The position numbers and the translations under genes are program-made. Source: an uncultured Cryomorphaceae bacterium (GTDB lineage: Bacteria; Bacteroidota; Bacteroidia; Flavobacteriales; Schleiferiaceae). From it: 64,000 bases of DNA. The notes under the pieces are model-generated. The model ran no database searches, was not told the origin of the DNA, and saw only the letters and a program-made list of their open reading frames with translations. Every line of letters begins with the position of its first letter. Positions within the stretch are counted from its first letter, which is position 1. Positions 53,364 to 62,285 of the stretch are shown here, piece by piece. The DNA lies in NCBI GenBank assembly GCA_902614915.1, contig CACMMX010000005.1, positions 21,724 to 85,723 on the forward strand, given 5' to 3'.

Positions 53364-54374
53364 ATGAATAGCCCGGTAATTAAAAGGTTAGCAACCATTT
53401 CTCTGATCTTTATATTCTTCGTGATACTCGCGGGTTCCATTGTACGTGCTACTGGTTCTGGGATGGGCTGTCCCGATTGGCCACAATGTTTTGGCTACAA
53501 TATTCCACCAACTAATATAGAGACGTTGACTTGGCGCTCGGGTAAGGCGTTTAAGCAAGGTCAAATGATATTATTAGACAATCATTTTTGGATTGCCAAT
53601 TCAGATTTGATAACTGCTAAAGAGTTTTCTTCAACCAATTGGACTAAGTTCGATCGTCATGAATACACGGTTTTTAACCCAGTCCATACATGGATTGAAT
53701 TTATAAATCGTTTGCTTGGTGCACTCTCCGGTCTTCCCATTTTTTTGATGACTTTAATTGCCTTCATTCAAATTCGTAAATCAGTTTGGAATGCATTGTT
53801 GTCAGGAAGTGTGTTGTTTCTTCTGGGTTTTGAGGCTTGGTTGGGAAAACTTGTTGTTGATGGCAATTTGGTCCCCAATCAAATAACTATACACATGATG
53901 GGCTCCGTTGCAATCGTTTTGTTACTGCTCGTTCTTCGTGCCCGAAATGATCAGTATTCCAAGGCGCTTCCAAAGTCTATTCTTCGAACTTTGGTGCTGC
54001 TGCTATTAGCTGTGGTTGTTCAGATTTTCTTGGGAACGCAAACTCGGGAATTGGTGGATATAGCAGTTGATCACGGTTTTTTGAATCGTTTTGATATCAT
54101 TCCAAGCATTGAAGAACTCATGCCGCGCGTTCACCGCTCATTTGCTTGGTTTATTCTGGCAATTGCTAGTCTGCTTTTCTATCAAAAACGAGTAAAAGGA
54201 TTGCATATCCCTGGTTTCAACGCTTTGATTTTTGCCATTGCTTTGGAATGGACGGTTGGTGTGGTTCTTTACTTTTTTGGACTACCTCAATTAATGCAAC
54301 CTCTTCACTTGGTGTTGAGTATTGGTATTTTATCTTCAATTAGTTATCCCTTGTTTCTTGCTCTAAGAAGGTAG
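53364..54374 (+). CDS. ctaA: Heme A synthase (CtaA/COX15)
   Basis: Oxidises the heme O methyl group to make heme A for cytochrome c oxidase. 336 residues, about 8 membrane helices, with the COX15 motifs VRATGSGMGCPDWPQCFG, EFINRLLGALSG (heme-ligand region), TIHMMGSVAIV and VHRSFAWFILA. The large external loop after helix 1 is present. Its 3' end overlaps the convergent DUF2007 gene by 35 bp. Confidence 0.95.
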   Translation: MNSPVIKRLATISLIFIFFVILAGSIVRATGSGMGCPDWPQCFGYNIPPTNIETLTWRSGKAFKQGQMILLDNHFWIANSDLITAKEFSSTNWTKFDRHEYTVFNPVHTWIEFINRLLGALSGLPIFLMTLIAFIQIRKSVWNALLSGSVLFLLGFEAWLGKLVVDGNLVPNQITIHMMGSVAIVLLLLVLRARNDQYSKALPKSILRTLVLLLLAVVVQIFLGTQTRELVDIAVDHGFLNRFDIIPSIEELMPRVHRSFAWFILAIASLLFYQKRVKGLHIPGFNALIFAIALEWTVGVVLYFFGLPQLMQPLHLVLSIGILSSISYPLFLALRR

Positions 54375-54570
54375 TAAGGAGGCGAATAGCTCTGCTCCAC
54401 TGAGGGCTAAAGACGAAAATTCTTATACTAAGATTAGCTCCAATTGGTAAGATTGAGGCCATTGTTAGGTGTTCAAGATGCACTCGGATATTATGGCCCT
54501 CTAAATAGCTTGTAATTAGACACGCCTGAGTTGGGCTGGAGGCTAAATAAAGAAGCTTACGATTGCTCAT
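54340..54570 (-). CDS. DUF2007 family protein
   Basis: 76 residues, with the family layout LLYLASSPTQACLITSYLE ... VHLEHLTM and a terminal helix. DUF2007 proteins are predicted signalling or ligand-binding domains of unknown role. It starts inside gldD (14-bp overlap) and its end overlaps ctaA tail-to-tail by 35 bp. Confidence 0.7.
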   Translation of the reverse strand: MSNRKLLYLASSPTQACLITSYLEGHNIRVHLEHLTMASILPIGANLSIRIFVFSPQWSRAIRLLTTFLEQETRDN

Positions 54571-55129
54571 CGGCCCAATAAAGATTGGAAATAAACTCCA
54601 CCATTTCTTCGCGCATGAAGGAGGTTACAGGAGCCAGACTGTCTGGGTTTGGCGTACTGTAATGATATAAAACTCCTCTTAAGAAATGCTGCGTACTATC
54701 CGTTGCATAAAATTGTGTAGTTGTGGCGGAAGCACCAGATAATTCATAATACATACCATAAACCCTAGAATTATCGTATGCAAAAATTTGTTCGTGCATT
54801 CCTGTCGCTTTAACAGTATGTTTATAAGCGAGTTTTTGGGCGTCCAAGAACAATTCTTTAAGATTGTTTTCTACAGGTTTATAGGTAAGCTGGATGGTGC
54901 TTAATAGTGTTGGGTACACAATATCAATCCAGCAAGCGGCCGAATCTTTATAGATGATTTTAGCAGACGAATTCAAAGATGATGTAAAAGGACAGTCATG
55001 CGCTTGAAAAGGGCTGTAGGACTTTTCAGGCATTCCGATTCTCATAAATCCATTAGGTCGTGCAACAGGGTCAGAAATGCATGCTGAGACTACAATACAG
55101 AGAATAATTATGATTTTTAGACCCTTCAT
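54557..55129 (-). CDS. gldD: Gliding motility lipoprotein GldD
   Basis: 190 residues, lipobox VVSAC (Cys 17). The family features PNGFMRIGMPEKSYSPF, HDCPFTSSL, IVYPTLLSTIQLTYKPV and the C-terminal SFMREEMVEFISNLYW are visible. GldD is needed for gliding in Flavobacterium. It lies 2 nt after gldE, the usual order. The ATG at 55129 was chosen rather than a TTG at 55135. Confidence 0.92.
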   Translation of the reverse strand: MKGLKIIIILCIVVSACISDPVARPNGFMRIGMPEKSYSPFQAHDCPFTSSLNSSAKIIYKDSAACWIDIVYPTLLSTIQLTYKPVENNLKELFLDAQKLAYKHTVKATGMHEQIFAYDNSRVYGMYYELSGASATTTQFYATDSTQHFLRGVLYHYSTPNPDSLAPVTSFMREEMVEFISNLYWADEQS

Positions 55130-55131
55130 AG

Positions 55132-56457
55132 TCAATTAGATTTCTTCGGATTAATGGTGATTTTTACTCTAATGATTTTTCGCTGGTCGGTGCTTTCCAC
55201 CATGAAGGTGAATTCTTCGTAAATGATTACTTCTCCTTTGTCTAGAAATTTTCCAGCCAGCTCTAATACTAATCCCGCTAAAGTATCACTTTCTCCATCT
55301 ACTGCATCAAATCGATCCTTTGGTAAATCCAGTACACGGCACAAATCAATTAATGGGATAGATCCTTCAAAAACAAAATTATGCTTGTCTAGCTTGCTGT
55401 AGCTCAAATCGTCGTCGTCAAACTCATCTGAAATTTCTCCAACAATCTCCTCCAAGACATCTTCAAGAGTGATAACTCCCGAAGTTCCTCCGAATTCGTC
55501 TACCACAATGGCCAAGTGTACCCGCCTGCGCTGAAATTCACCAAGTAAATCGTCTATTTTTTTGCTTTCAGGAACAAAGAAGGGCCGGCGCATCAAGTCT
55601 TGCCAACCAAATTTTTCAACTGCGTCCATGTAGGGAAGTAGATCTTTAACATATAAAAGTCCTTTGATTTGATCTAAGTTTTCTTCGAAAACGGGAATTC
55701 TAGAGTAACCGCTTTCAGTCATTTTATCCAATGCCTCATGATATCCTGTATTTTCATCAATGGCTACTACAGAAGTTCGGGGCGTCATCACTTCTTTGAC
55801 TGAGGTAGATCCAAAGCGTACGATTCCTTTTAAAATGCGCTGCTCTTCTTCCTTGGTATTATCATCATTAGTTAGCTGGAGTGCTTGCTCAAGGTCATCT
55901 ACACTTATGCTAGGACTTTTACCTTCAATAGATAGTTTATTTACCGTTTTGCTTAATCGTATACTGAGTGGAAGAAGTATTTTGTGAATAATGCTCAAGA
56001 AACCGGCTACTAGCTTTGCAAATGGAAGACGGAAACTTCTTGCATAAACTTTAGGAAGAATCTCACCAAAAAGTAATAAAACCATTGTTATACTCAATAT
56101 CTCAACAAGGAATACTGCTAAAGTCGACCAGTTCTCTGGTGAGAAATATTCATTTAATAAAAATGATGATAGAATTACTATTCCCACGTTCACGAAATTA
56201 TTGGCAATTAATATGGTGCCAAGTAACTCCTCCGGCTGCTTCAGTAAGTTATTTATCCTTTCGTTTTCTGCATTGTTTTCTTCTAAGCTTTCTAAATCGG
56301 AGGCATTTAATGAGAAGAAAGCTACCTCGCTTCCAGAGATAAGAGCGGAGCAGATTAAGAGTAACAATAAAACGCAACTTAAAATTGCTAACCCAACCAA
56401 GCTATTGCTCGAGTTAAGAAATATAGTTTGAAATAAATGGAAAGGGTCGGGGTCCAA
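55132..56457 (-). CDS. gldE: Gliding motility-associated protein GldE (CNNM/HlyC-CorC type)
   Basis: 441 residues: an N-terminal DUF21/CNNM membrane domain (about 20-190, with LISGSEVAFFSL), two CBS domains (VMTPRTSVVAIDENT; VPESKKIDDLLGEFQRRR) and a C-terminal CorC_HlyC domain (EDVLEEIVGEISDEFDD, DRFDAVDGESDTLAGLVLEL). It is related to Mg/Co efflux proteins and can suppress loss of GldB in Flavobacterium. It starts at TTG and lies 22 nt downstream of ssb. Confidence 0.92.
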   Translation of the reverse strand: MDPDPFHLFQTIFLNSSNSLVGLAILSCVLLLLLICSALISGSEVAFFSLNASDLESLEENNAENERINNLLKQPEELLGTILIANNFVNVGIVILSSFLLNEYFSPENWSTLAVFLVEILSITMVLLLFGEILPKVYARSFRLPFAKLVAGFLSIIHKILLPLSIRLSKTVNKLSIEGKSPSISVDDLEQALQLTNDDNTKEEEQRILKGIVRFGSTSVKEVMTPRTSVVAIDENTGYHEALDKMTESGYSRIPVFEENLDQIKGLLYVKDLLPYMDAVEKFGWQDLMRRPFFVPESKKIDDLLGEFQRRRVHLAIVVDEFGGTSGVITLEDVLEEIVGEISDEFDDDDLSYSKLDKHNFVFEGSIPLIDLCRVLDLPKDRFDAVDGESDTLAGLVLELAGKFLDKGEVIIYEEFTFMVESTDQRKIIRVKITINPKKSN

Positions 56458-56479
56458 ATTTGAATAATTAGTTCAACAA

Positions 56480-56959
56480 TTAGAATGGAAGGTCATCTGT
56501 TTCTTGCTGATTATTCCCCTGTGACTCTGTATTTATAGGTGGTGGCGGGGAAGAAATCGAATTCATTGATTCTGTATTAGCATAACTTCCTTGCGAATCA
56601 TTTGCTGCACCTTCACTTTCCGCTCTTGAGGTAAGCATAGTCATGTGATTCACTTGGATTTCAGTTGAATACCTATCATTGCCACTTTGGTCTTGCCATT
56701 TTCGAGTTTTTATACGGCCTTCTAGATAAACCTTGTGCCCCTTTTTGAGGTATTTGTGAGCTACCTCCACGAGACCTTTTGCGTTAATTATAATGTTATG
56801 CCATTCCGTATTGCTAATTCGTTGACCGTCTCTGTTTGTATAAGTTTCAGATGTTGCAATAGGAAATTTAACCAAAGAACCTCCGTTTTCAAAATGCATG
56901 ATTTCAGGGTCTTTACCCAAGTTTCCAATCAGCATTACTTTGTTCAATGTACCTGCCAT
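56480..56959 (-). CDS. ssb: Single-stranded DNA-binding protein
   Basis: 159 residues. The OB fold at about 1-110 (MAGTLNKVMLIGNLGKDPEI, WHNIIINAKGLVEVAHKYLKKG) is followed by a flexible linker and the acidic protein-interaction tip DDLPF. It coats ssDNA during replication and repair. It sits between mutY and gldE, the normal order in Flavobacteriales. Confidence 0.97.
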   Translation of the reverse strand: MAGTLNKVMLIGNLGKDPEIMHFENGGSLVKFPIATSETYTNRDGQRISNTEWHNIIINAKGLVEVAHKYLKKGHKVYLEGRIKTRKWQDQSGNDRYSTEIQVNHMTMLTSRAESEGAANDSQGSYANTESMNSISSPPPPINTESQGNNQQETDDLPF

Positions 56960-57007
56960 GTTATTTTATACTTTGTTCGACCATAAATTTAGCGATTTTA
57001 CGCGCTA

Positions 57008-58009
57008 TTAGAACTCAATCTTTTCAACAAATTTGGCAATGATAATTGGCAATCCTAACTTTTTTATTTGGGACTTTGTATAATAGGTTAATGGCTCGTT
57101 TAATTGGCTTTCATTGACCTGCCAGAAATAGCAAATGAGGTCTTTGTGGCTGAGTTTATGCACAATTTGTTCTGCCGCTGGTAGACCATTAATAGGAGGT
57201 TTTTCTAATCTAGGGAATTCATACAGTCCAGCCCAAATACCTTCAGTATCTCTTTTCCTCATTGCAAGCCTTGCCTTATCAACGACAACAGCAAAATGAA
57301 TTTCTTCGGATGTACGCTGGGTAGTCTTTTTTTTTACGGGCAAAACATCCACTTTTCCTGTATTGTGAGCAGTGCAAATGTCCGCTAGTTCACACATCAT
57401 ACAGAGGGGCTTTTTAGGTGTACAATGCAAAGCGCCAAACTCCATGATTCCTTGGTTATAATCTGCAGAAGAGTTTGAAAGATGTACGATTTCATTGGCG
57501 AGTAGTTGAAATTCTTTCAATCCCGCACTTGTGTTGATAGGTGTTGAAATACCAAAGAATCGGCTTAGGACTCTAAATACATTTCCATCCACAACGCCAA
57601 TTTTTTCACCGTGACATATACTCGATATGGCCGCTGCAGTATATGGCCCAATTCCGGCAATGTTTATCAAATCAGCAGAAGATTTTGGCAGTTCTCCATT
57701 GTGATTTTTCATAACCTGTTTCGCACCTTTTTGAAGGTTTCTAGCCCTGTTGTAATAGCCAAGCCCAGTCCACAAGGAAAGAAGATGGTCTTCATTCGCG
57801 TTTGCGAGGTCTTCTATAGTGGGAAAAGCATGGCGTATTTTGTTGAAATATGGAATGCCTTGTGCTACTCTTGTTTGTTGTAAAATCACTTCACTCAACC
57901 AGACTTCGTAAGGTACCGGATTATGTTTTCTCCAAGGCATGTTACGCTTGTGAGACCGATAGAAGTCTTCAATGCTAATTCTAAAGCTATTAAGTAAATC
58001 TTCAGGCAT
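57008..58009 (-). CDS. mutY: Adenine DNA glycosylase MutY
   Basis: Removes adenine opposite 8-oxoguanine. 333 residues: catalytic Glu in WLSEVILQQTRV, HhH motif NIAGIGPYTAAAIS, GVVDGNVFRVLSRFFG with the catalytic Asp, the four-Cys Fe-S loop CTPKKPLCMMCELADIC, and a C-terminal NUDIX-like domain that senses 8-oxoG (about 235-330). Confidence 0.95.
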   Translation of the reverse strand: MPEDLLNSFRISIEDFYRSHKRNMPWRKHNPVPYEVWLSEVILQQTRVAQGIPYFNKIRHAFPTIEDLANANEDHLLSLWTGLGYYNRARNLQKGAKQVMKNHNGELPKSSADLINIAGIGPYTAAAISSICHGEKIGVVDGNVFRVLSRFFGISTPINTSAGLKEFQLLANEIVHLSNSSADYNQGIMEFGALHCTPKKPLCMMCELADICTAHNTGKVDVLPVKKKTTQRTSEEIHFAVVVDKARLAMRKRDTEGIWAGLYEFPRLEKPPINGLPAAEQIVHKLSHKDLICYFWQVNESQLNEPLTYYTKSQIKKLGLPIIIAKFVEKIEF

Positions 58010-58065
58010 TCTATGTACATGTGTTTTTTTTATCCATTAACTGCTGTAAATAAGGATAATAGATT

Positions 58066-58073
58066 TATATTTG
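58066..58073 (+). promoter_or_regulatory. -7 promoter box (TATATTTG) of the HU operon
   Basis: A full TAnnTTTG match 44 nt upstream of the HU ATG, in the divergent region with mutY. It likely drives HU, the TPR protein, the bS22-like protein and rng. Confidence 0.5.
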
Positions 58074-58117
58074 CGCCCCTCAATAACCGGTCACAGCGAC
58101 CCTAAAATACAGAGCAA

Positions 58118-58411
58118 ATGACTAAAGCGGATATCGTTACTAAAATTTCTGACAAAACAGGAATGGAGAGAGGTGAAGTTCAAGCAGTTGTAGAGAGCTT
58201 CATGAAAGAGATTAAGCACAGCCTTGAAGATGGTAGCAACGTGTATTTACGTGGGTTCGGTTCTTTCATTGTGAAGAAGCGCGCTCAGAAAACTGGAAGA
58301 AATATTTCAAAAAATACCACTATCGTTATACCGGCTCACTGTATTCCAGCATTTAAGCCAGCAAAAGTGTTCGTCGAAGGTGTAAAAGAAAATGTTCCAG
58401 TAGAAGGGTAA
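58118..58411 (+). CDS. HU/IHF-family DNA-binding protein
   Basis: 97 residues, MTKADIVTKISDKTGMERGEV start, VYLRGFGSFIVKKRAQKTGRNI DNA-binding arm, and an IPAHCIPAFKPAKVF end. A nucleoid protein that bends DNA. It heads the cluster HU-TPR-small ribosomal protein-rng, conserved in Bacteroidota. Confidence 0.95.
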   Translation: MTKADIVTKISDKTGMERGEVQAVVESFMKEIKHSLEDGSNVYLRGFGSFIVKKRAQKTGRNISKNTTIVIPAHCIPAFKPAKVFVEGVKENVPVEG

Positions 58412-58412
58412 T

Positions 58413-58877
58413 TTGTCACGAAACACATACATAGCATTGGGGGTAACAATAGTTGCCGCAGTAGCCATCTTCAGCCTACCAAGAACTCCGTTTCAAGAGG
58501 AAAAAGTTCAGGTTAAAGAGGAGGTAAGCGCTTTGGATGTAAAAGTTGATGAAGCCGTTGCCATTATCCAAAGTGGGGAAGGTGCACCAATGGTTGCTAT
58601 CGGAATGTTACTCGATGTACTCAAAGAAGATCCAAATCATGAAAAAGCCTTAATGTGGCTAGGCAATTTTTCTATGATGTCAGGTCAGTGGGATAAGGCA
58701 ATTGACCGATTTCATCAATTGAGTCAACTGTTTCCTGAAAATGAAATGTATGCTTTGAATAAAGTGCAAGCATTACTTCAAACGGCTGATACAACTAGAG
58801 CCGTTGAGGTCTTAGACGAATACTTAAACACATACCCCAAGGCGAAGCGAATGAAAGCGCTCGCCGAAGGATTATAA
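58413..58877 (+). CDS. Membrane-anchored TPR protein
   Basis: 154 residues with a TTG start one base after the HU stop. There is one N-terminal transmembrane helix (about 5-21) and then TPR-like helices (KALMWLGNFSMMSGQWDKAIDRFHQL; MYALNKVQALLQTADTTRAVEVL). It is a protein regularly seen after HU in Bacteroidota; its role is unknown. Confidence 0.75.
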   Translation: MSRNTYIALGVTIVAAVAIFSLPRTPFQEEKVQVKEEVSALDVKVDEAVAIIQSGEGAPMVAIGMLLDVLKEDPNHEKALMWLGNFSMMSGQWDKAIDRFHQLSQLFPENEMYALNKVQALLQTADTTRAVEVLDEYLNTYPKAKRMKALAEGL

Positions 58878-58903
58878 GATTAATAACACAAAAACTTTGC
58901 ATT

Positions 58904-58993
58904 ATGCCAAGCGGAAAAAAACGTAAAAGACATAAGATTGCTACGCACAAGCGTAAGAAGCGTCTAAGAAAGAATCGTCACAAGAAGAAATAA
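58904..58993 (+). CDS. Small basic ribosomal protein, bS22-like (AURKAIP1/COX24 domain)
   Basis: 29 residues, beginning MPSGKKRKRHKIATHKRKKR, with only Arg/Lys/His-rich sequence. It matches the DUF1713 (AURKAIP1/COX24) type of small ribosome-associated protein found just upstream of rng in Bacteroidota and related to bS22 of mycobacterial ribosomes. It starts 26 nt after the TPR gene and ends 11 nt before rng. Confidence 0.82.
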   Translation: MPSGKKRKRHKIATHKRKKRLRKNRHKKK

Positions 58994-59004
58994 GCTTCTA
59001 GTGT

Positions 59005-59295
59005 ATGAAAACGGAATTAGTAATTAGTGCTAGTTCTGACCGTGCTGATATAGCACTACTTGAAGACGGGAGATTACAAGAGCTCATAAAGGAAAAAGGA
59101 GATGATAACTTCTCCGTTGGCGATGTCTATTTAGGGACCGTCAAAAAATTGGCCACTGGCCTAAACGCTGCCTTTGTAGACGTTGGTTACGATAAAGACG
59201 CATTTTTGCACTACCACGATTTAGGGCCGCAGATAAATTCCTGGCAGAGCTACTTACGTAAAACTCTTAAAGGCAAGCAACAAGCTCACCTATAG
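59005..59295 (+). pseudogene. rng: RNase E/G, 5' fragment only
   Basis: The first 92 or so residues are the N-terminal S1-type RNA-binding domain of RNase G: MKTELVISASSDRADIALLE, DVYLGTVKKLATGLNAAFVDVG and DKDAFLHYHDLGPQ. The frame then ends after KGKQQAHL at 59295, where the DNA switches to the antisense of another gene. The catalytic part is missing here and lies on the opposite strand from 64000 to 62806. The promoter-proximal position after HU/TPR/bS22-like is the normal site of rng, so this is the original 5' end. Confidence 0.9.
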
Positions 59296-59833
59296 CTGTT
59301 TGAATACGAACCTTTTTGGGCTGAACTTCTAACCCCTGAACGCCGCCATATATGGTAGAAATAAGGGACGGATCCGCTCCTGCCCCGACAATCCAATCGT
59401 ATTTAACACCGCCTGAAGAAGTATAAACAACAAGATCTATCCCAGGGTAGACGTCCTCTGCAATCAGAGTTTGATAAGAAGGAACGTTGCTACGCCAATT
59501 GGACCTGTGACCCAAATAAAAATGATTTTTGTGAGAATAAGCATTCCTACCTCGCCAGTTCAGCGCACCGGAATTCTTAAATTTCAGGGAGAAATTAGCA
59601 TAATGGAGCGTGTCCGCATAGTGATGCTTTTCAGGTGAATCGTGATGATGCTGATCCTGCGGATTCAGAATACTAAAGACTAAAGAGTCCGGAGTTAAAA
59701 ACAAGGAATTCGCACCAAAACGATAAATAAACTTTGAAGGATCTTCCCACTGCCCGTCATTGCGCACAAAACCCTGCTGGGCGAAAAGTCCTAAAGTCAA
59801 AAGAAAGGCTAACAAAGCAAAGAATTTGCGCAT
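59267..59833 (-). pseudogene. Truncated secreted protein, N-terminal DUF7948-like domain
   Basis: 188 residues with a signal peptide (about 1-19, ending LFAQQ) and the typical N-terminal domain of very large T9SS-exported proteins: FVRNDGQWEDPSKFIYRFG, SYQTLIAEDVYPGIDLVVY, VKYDWIVGAGADPSLI and IQTAIGELV. Homologues normally go on for hundreds of residues. The frame stops at the junction with the rng fragment, and its last codons (ACL) are read from rng antisense DNA. It lies 68 bp downstream of prfB on the same strand. Confidence 0.75.
59278..59295. other. Rearrangement junction (inversion breakpoint or misassembly)
   Basis: Two unrelated genes on opposite strands, rng (plus) and the secreted protein (minus), both lose their reading frames here. 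The sequence CAACAAGCTCACC at 59278-59290 fits both reading frames and may be a short shared homology at the join. Confidence 0.8.
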
Positions 59834-59901
59834 ACTTCAATATAACTGCTTATTTAACCCGTAACTATGCATTTTGTGCACTAAACCTACTCGGCACTAA
59901 C

Positions 59902-61008
59902 TTAATACTGATCTGCATTTGCACTCTCCCCTTGTTGCATAAGAAACGCTTTAAGAAATTGGTCAATATTCCCGTTCATTATACTATCCACATCAGAGGT
60001 TTCTTGGGCAGTACGAACATCTTTGACCAACTTATAAGGATGCATTACATAATTGCGAATTTGTGAACCCCATTCGATTTTTTTCTTACCCGCTTCAATC
60101 TCTGCACGCTTGGCATTTCTAGCTTCAATCTCCATCTCATATAATTGAGACTTCAAAAGTTGTATGGCCTTCTCTTTATTGCCGAGTTGTGAGCGAGTTT
60201 CTGTGTTTTCAATGATTATACCTGTTGGTCTGTGCCGCAGTCGAACTCCAGTCTCTACCTTATTTACGTTCTGTCCTCCAGCGCCTGAAGAACGGAAGGT
60301 ATCCCATTCTATATCACTCAAATTAATTTGAATATCAATAGAATCATCCACCAAAGGAAAGACATAGACAGAGGCAAAACTGGTGTGGCGCTTAGCATTA
60401 GAGTCAAAGGGTGAGATACGGACCAATCGATGCACCCCATTTTCGCCTTTTAAAAATCCAAAAGCATAATCACCATCAATCTCAATCGTTACCGTTTTTA
60501 TTCCAGCTACATCTCCTTCTTGTAAAACTAATTCTTTGGTTTTAAAGCCTTGCTTTTCTGCATACATCAAATACATACGCATCAACATGCTTGCCCAGTC
60601 ACAACTTTCTGTACCACCGGCACCCGCAGTGATTTGCAATACCGCGCTGAGTTTATCTTCCTCACCACTTAGCATATTTTTGAATTCTAGTTCCTCAATC
60701 CAATCTTCACATTCACCATATGCCGACTGCACATCACTCTCCTCAAGCTCACCTTCTTTATAAAACTCTAAACTCAATTCTACCTCACCAAATAATGATT
60801 CCGCTTTTTCATAACCTGCTACCCAAAACTTTACGCCTCTAAGAGCCTTCATGGTTTTTTCAGCTTCTTTAGGATTATTCCAAAATTCGGGAGAAGCCGT
60901 TTTCTCTTCCTCGTTGATAATTTGAATACGCTTTTGTTCGAGATTTAAATAACTCTTCAATCGCTCCAATCGTTCTCCCAACGATTTTATTTGTTCAGCT
61001 GTTACCAT
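59902..61008 (-). CDS. prfB: Peptide chain release factor 2 (no programmed frameshift)
   Basis: 368 residues. The stop-codon recognition motif SPF is in [14 protein letters not shown], the catalytic GGQ in [20 protein letters not shown]. Recognises UAA and UGA. The usual autoregulatory +1 frameshift site (RYL followed by UGA) is replaced by in-frame SYLNLEQ near residue 19, so the gene is a single continuous frame. Transcription probably starts at a TTG-N21-TAACTTTG promoter just upstream. Confidence 0.96.
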   Translation of the reverse strand: MVTAEQIKSLGERLERLKSYLNLEQKRIQIINEEEKTASPEFWNNPKEAEKTMKALRGVKFWVAGYEKAESLFGEVELSLEFYKEGELEESDVQSAYGECEDWIEELEFKNMLSGEEDKLSAVLQITAGAGGTESCDWASMLMRMYLMYAEKQGFKTKELVLQEGDVAGIKTVTIEIDGDYAFGFLKGENGVHRLVRISPFDSNAKRHTSFASVYVFPLVDDSIDIQINLSDIEWDTFRSSGAGGQNVNKVETGVRLRHRPTGIIIENTETRSQLGNKEKAIQLLKSQLYEMEIEARNAKRAEIEAGKKKIEWGSQIRNYVMHPYKLVKDVRTAQETSDVDSIMNGNIDQFLKAFLMQQGESANADQY

Positions 61009-61015
61009 AGACAGA

Positions 61016-61047
61016 CAAAGTTAATCATCACTTGTTATCTTCACCAA
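61016..61047 (-). promoter_or_regulatory. prfB promoter (TTG-N21-TAACTTTG)
   Basis: On the minus strand, -33 TTG (61045-61047) is 21 nt from the full-match -7 box TAACTTTG (61016-61023), which ends 7 nt before the ATG. The 5' leader would be very short. Confidence 0.5.
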
Positions 61048-61067
61048 GATTATAAAGTACTGCTCAA

Positions 61068-62087
61068 ATGTTAAAAATTGACCTCCGTAGTGACACCGTC
61101 ACCCGCCCATCCAAAGGTATGTTAAAAGCCATGTTTAATAGCCCTGTGGGCGATGATGTTTGGGGCGACGACCCTACTGTTATCAAACTGGAGGAATTGG
61201 CTGCGGAGCGATTCGGTACAGAGAAGGCACTCTTTTGCGTTAGTGGAACACAAGCCAATCAAATCGCTTTGATGTCTCACCTCAGCCCAGGCGACGAGGT
61301 CATTTGCCATCCCTATGCGCATATTTACAATTACGAAGGTGGAGGAATTGCTGCAAATGCACATGCCTCTGTAACCTTTACGGGAGATGCTCGCGGAATT
61401 ATGCATCCTAAAGGCGTACTTGGCTGTATTAAGGCGGACGATGTTCATTACCCAAAATCCCGAGTCCTCGCTCTGGAAAATACCTCCAACAAAGGTGGGG
61501 GTACATGTTACGAATTGGAGGAGATAGAAGCTTTGAGGGCAGTAGCTTCCAAGCATAGACTAACCTTTCACTTAGATGGTGCCCGATTGTTTAATGCGTT
61601 AGTTGCCAAAAATCAAAATGAAAGCGATTATGGAACTGCGTTCGATTCCATATCCATCTGCCTATCCAAAGGTCTTGGTGCACCTGTGGGCTCTGTGCTT
61701 CTTGGCAGCGAGGAATTCATCCACCACAGCCGCAGAGTACGTAAACGAATAGGCGGTGGCTGGAGACAAGCAGGCCTTTTGGCCGGTGCTGCCATCTATG
61801 CACTAGAAAATAACGTGGACCGCTTAGCTGAAGACCATACCGCTGCCAAGGAAATGGCTGAATTTTTAGGCCAGCAATCTTGGGTAAAAAATGTGGTGGC
61901 CCCAGAAACTAACATCTTAATTTTTGGATTAAGCGAAGACATGAATCAGGAAAAATTTATTGGCACCCTTGCCACCAAAGGAATAGGTATCAGCCAGATG
62001 GGTCCAGAAAAATGCCGCATGGTATTCCACTTGGATGTGACTGCAGCAGATCTATTGGAAGTAAAGTCTGTTCTCGCAGTTTTATGA
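61068..62087 (+). CDS. ltaE: Low-specificity L-threonine aldolase
   Basis: PLP enzyme splitting threonine/allo-threonine to glycine and acetaldehyde. 339 residues: KIDLRSDTVTRPSKGML, VGDDVWGDDPTV, HLDGARLFNA (PLP Asp/Arg region), and the PLP-Lys in SICLSKGLGAPVGSVL with a downstream RRVRKRIGGGWRQAG loop. It is divergent from prfB and overlaps the zinc-ribbon gene (ATGA). Confidence 0.94.
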   Translation: MLKIDLRSDTVTRPSKGMLKAMFNSPVGDDVWGDDPTVIKLEELAAERFGTEKALFCVSGTQANQIALMSHLSPGDEVICHPYAHIYNYEGGGIAANAHASVTFTGDARGIMHPKGVLGCIKADDVHYPKSRVLALENTSNKGGGTCYELEEIEALRAVASKHRLTFHLDGARLFNALVAKNQNESDYGTAFDSISICLSKGLGAPVGSVLLGSEEFIHHSRRVRKRIGGGWRQAGLLAGAAIYALENNVDRLAEDHTAAKEMAEFLGQQSWVKNVVAPETNILIFGLSEDMNQEKFIGTLATKGIGISQMGPEKCRMVFHLDVTAADLLEVKSVLAVL

Positions 62088-62251
62088 GTAGAGTTAAAAA
62101 GTGCCCACAATGCAATGAGGAACATTCCTTGATGTTCAGGGTGCAATACAAACCTGCCGACAAAACGTGGTATTTTCTCTGCGATGCGTGCGTTTTAGAA
62201 GTCAAGCCTGGAAACAGCCATTACCGCTACGGCGGCACTTGGAAGGGTTAA
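62084..62251 (+). CDS. Small zinc-ribbon protein
   Basis: 55 residues with two Cys pairs, KKCPQCNEE and LCDACVLE, that would form a zinc ribbon. It starts with an ATGA overlap on ltaE and so is probably co-translated. The last residues (YRYGGTWKG) are aromatic/Gly rich. The function is unknown; small conserved proteins of this type follow ltaE in some Bacteroidota. Confidence 0.65.
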   Translation: MSRVKKCPQCNEEHSLMFRVQYKPADKTWYFLCDACVLEVKPGNSHYRYGGTWKG

Positions 62252-62285
62252 GATGTAAGTAAATTCCAAATCCTCTTAGGTAGAT

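Noticed and set aside
59005..59295. The short RNase G fragment as a complete stand-alone protein
   Set aside because: It ends inside the S1 domain at a junction with unrelated antisense sequence, and its continuation is visible on the other strand.
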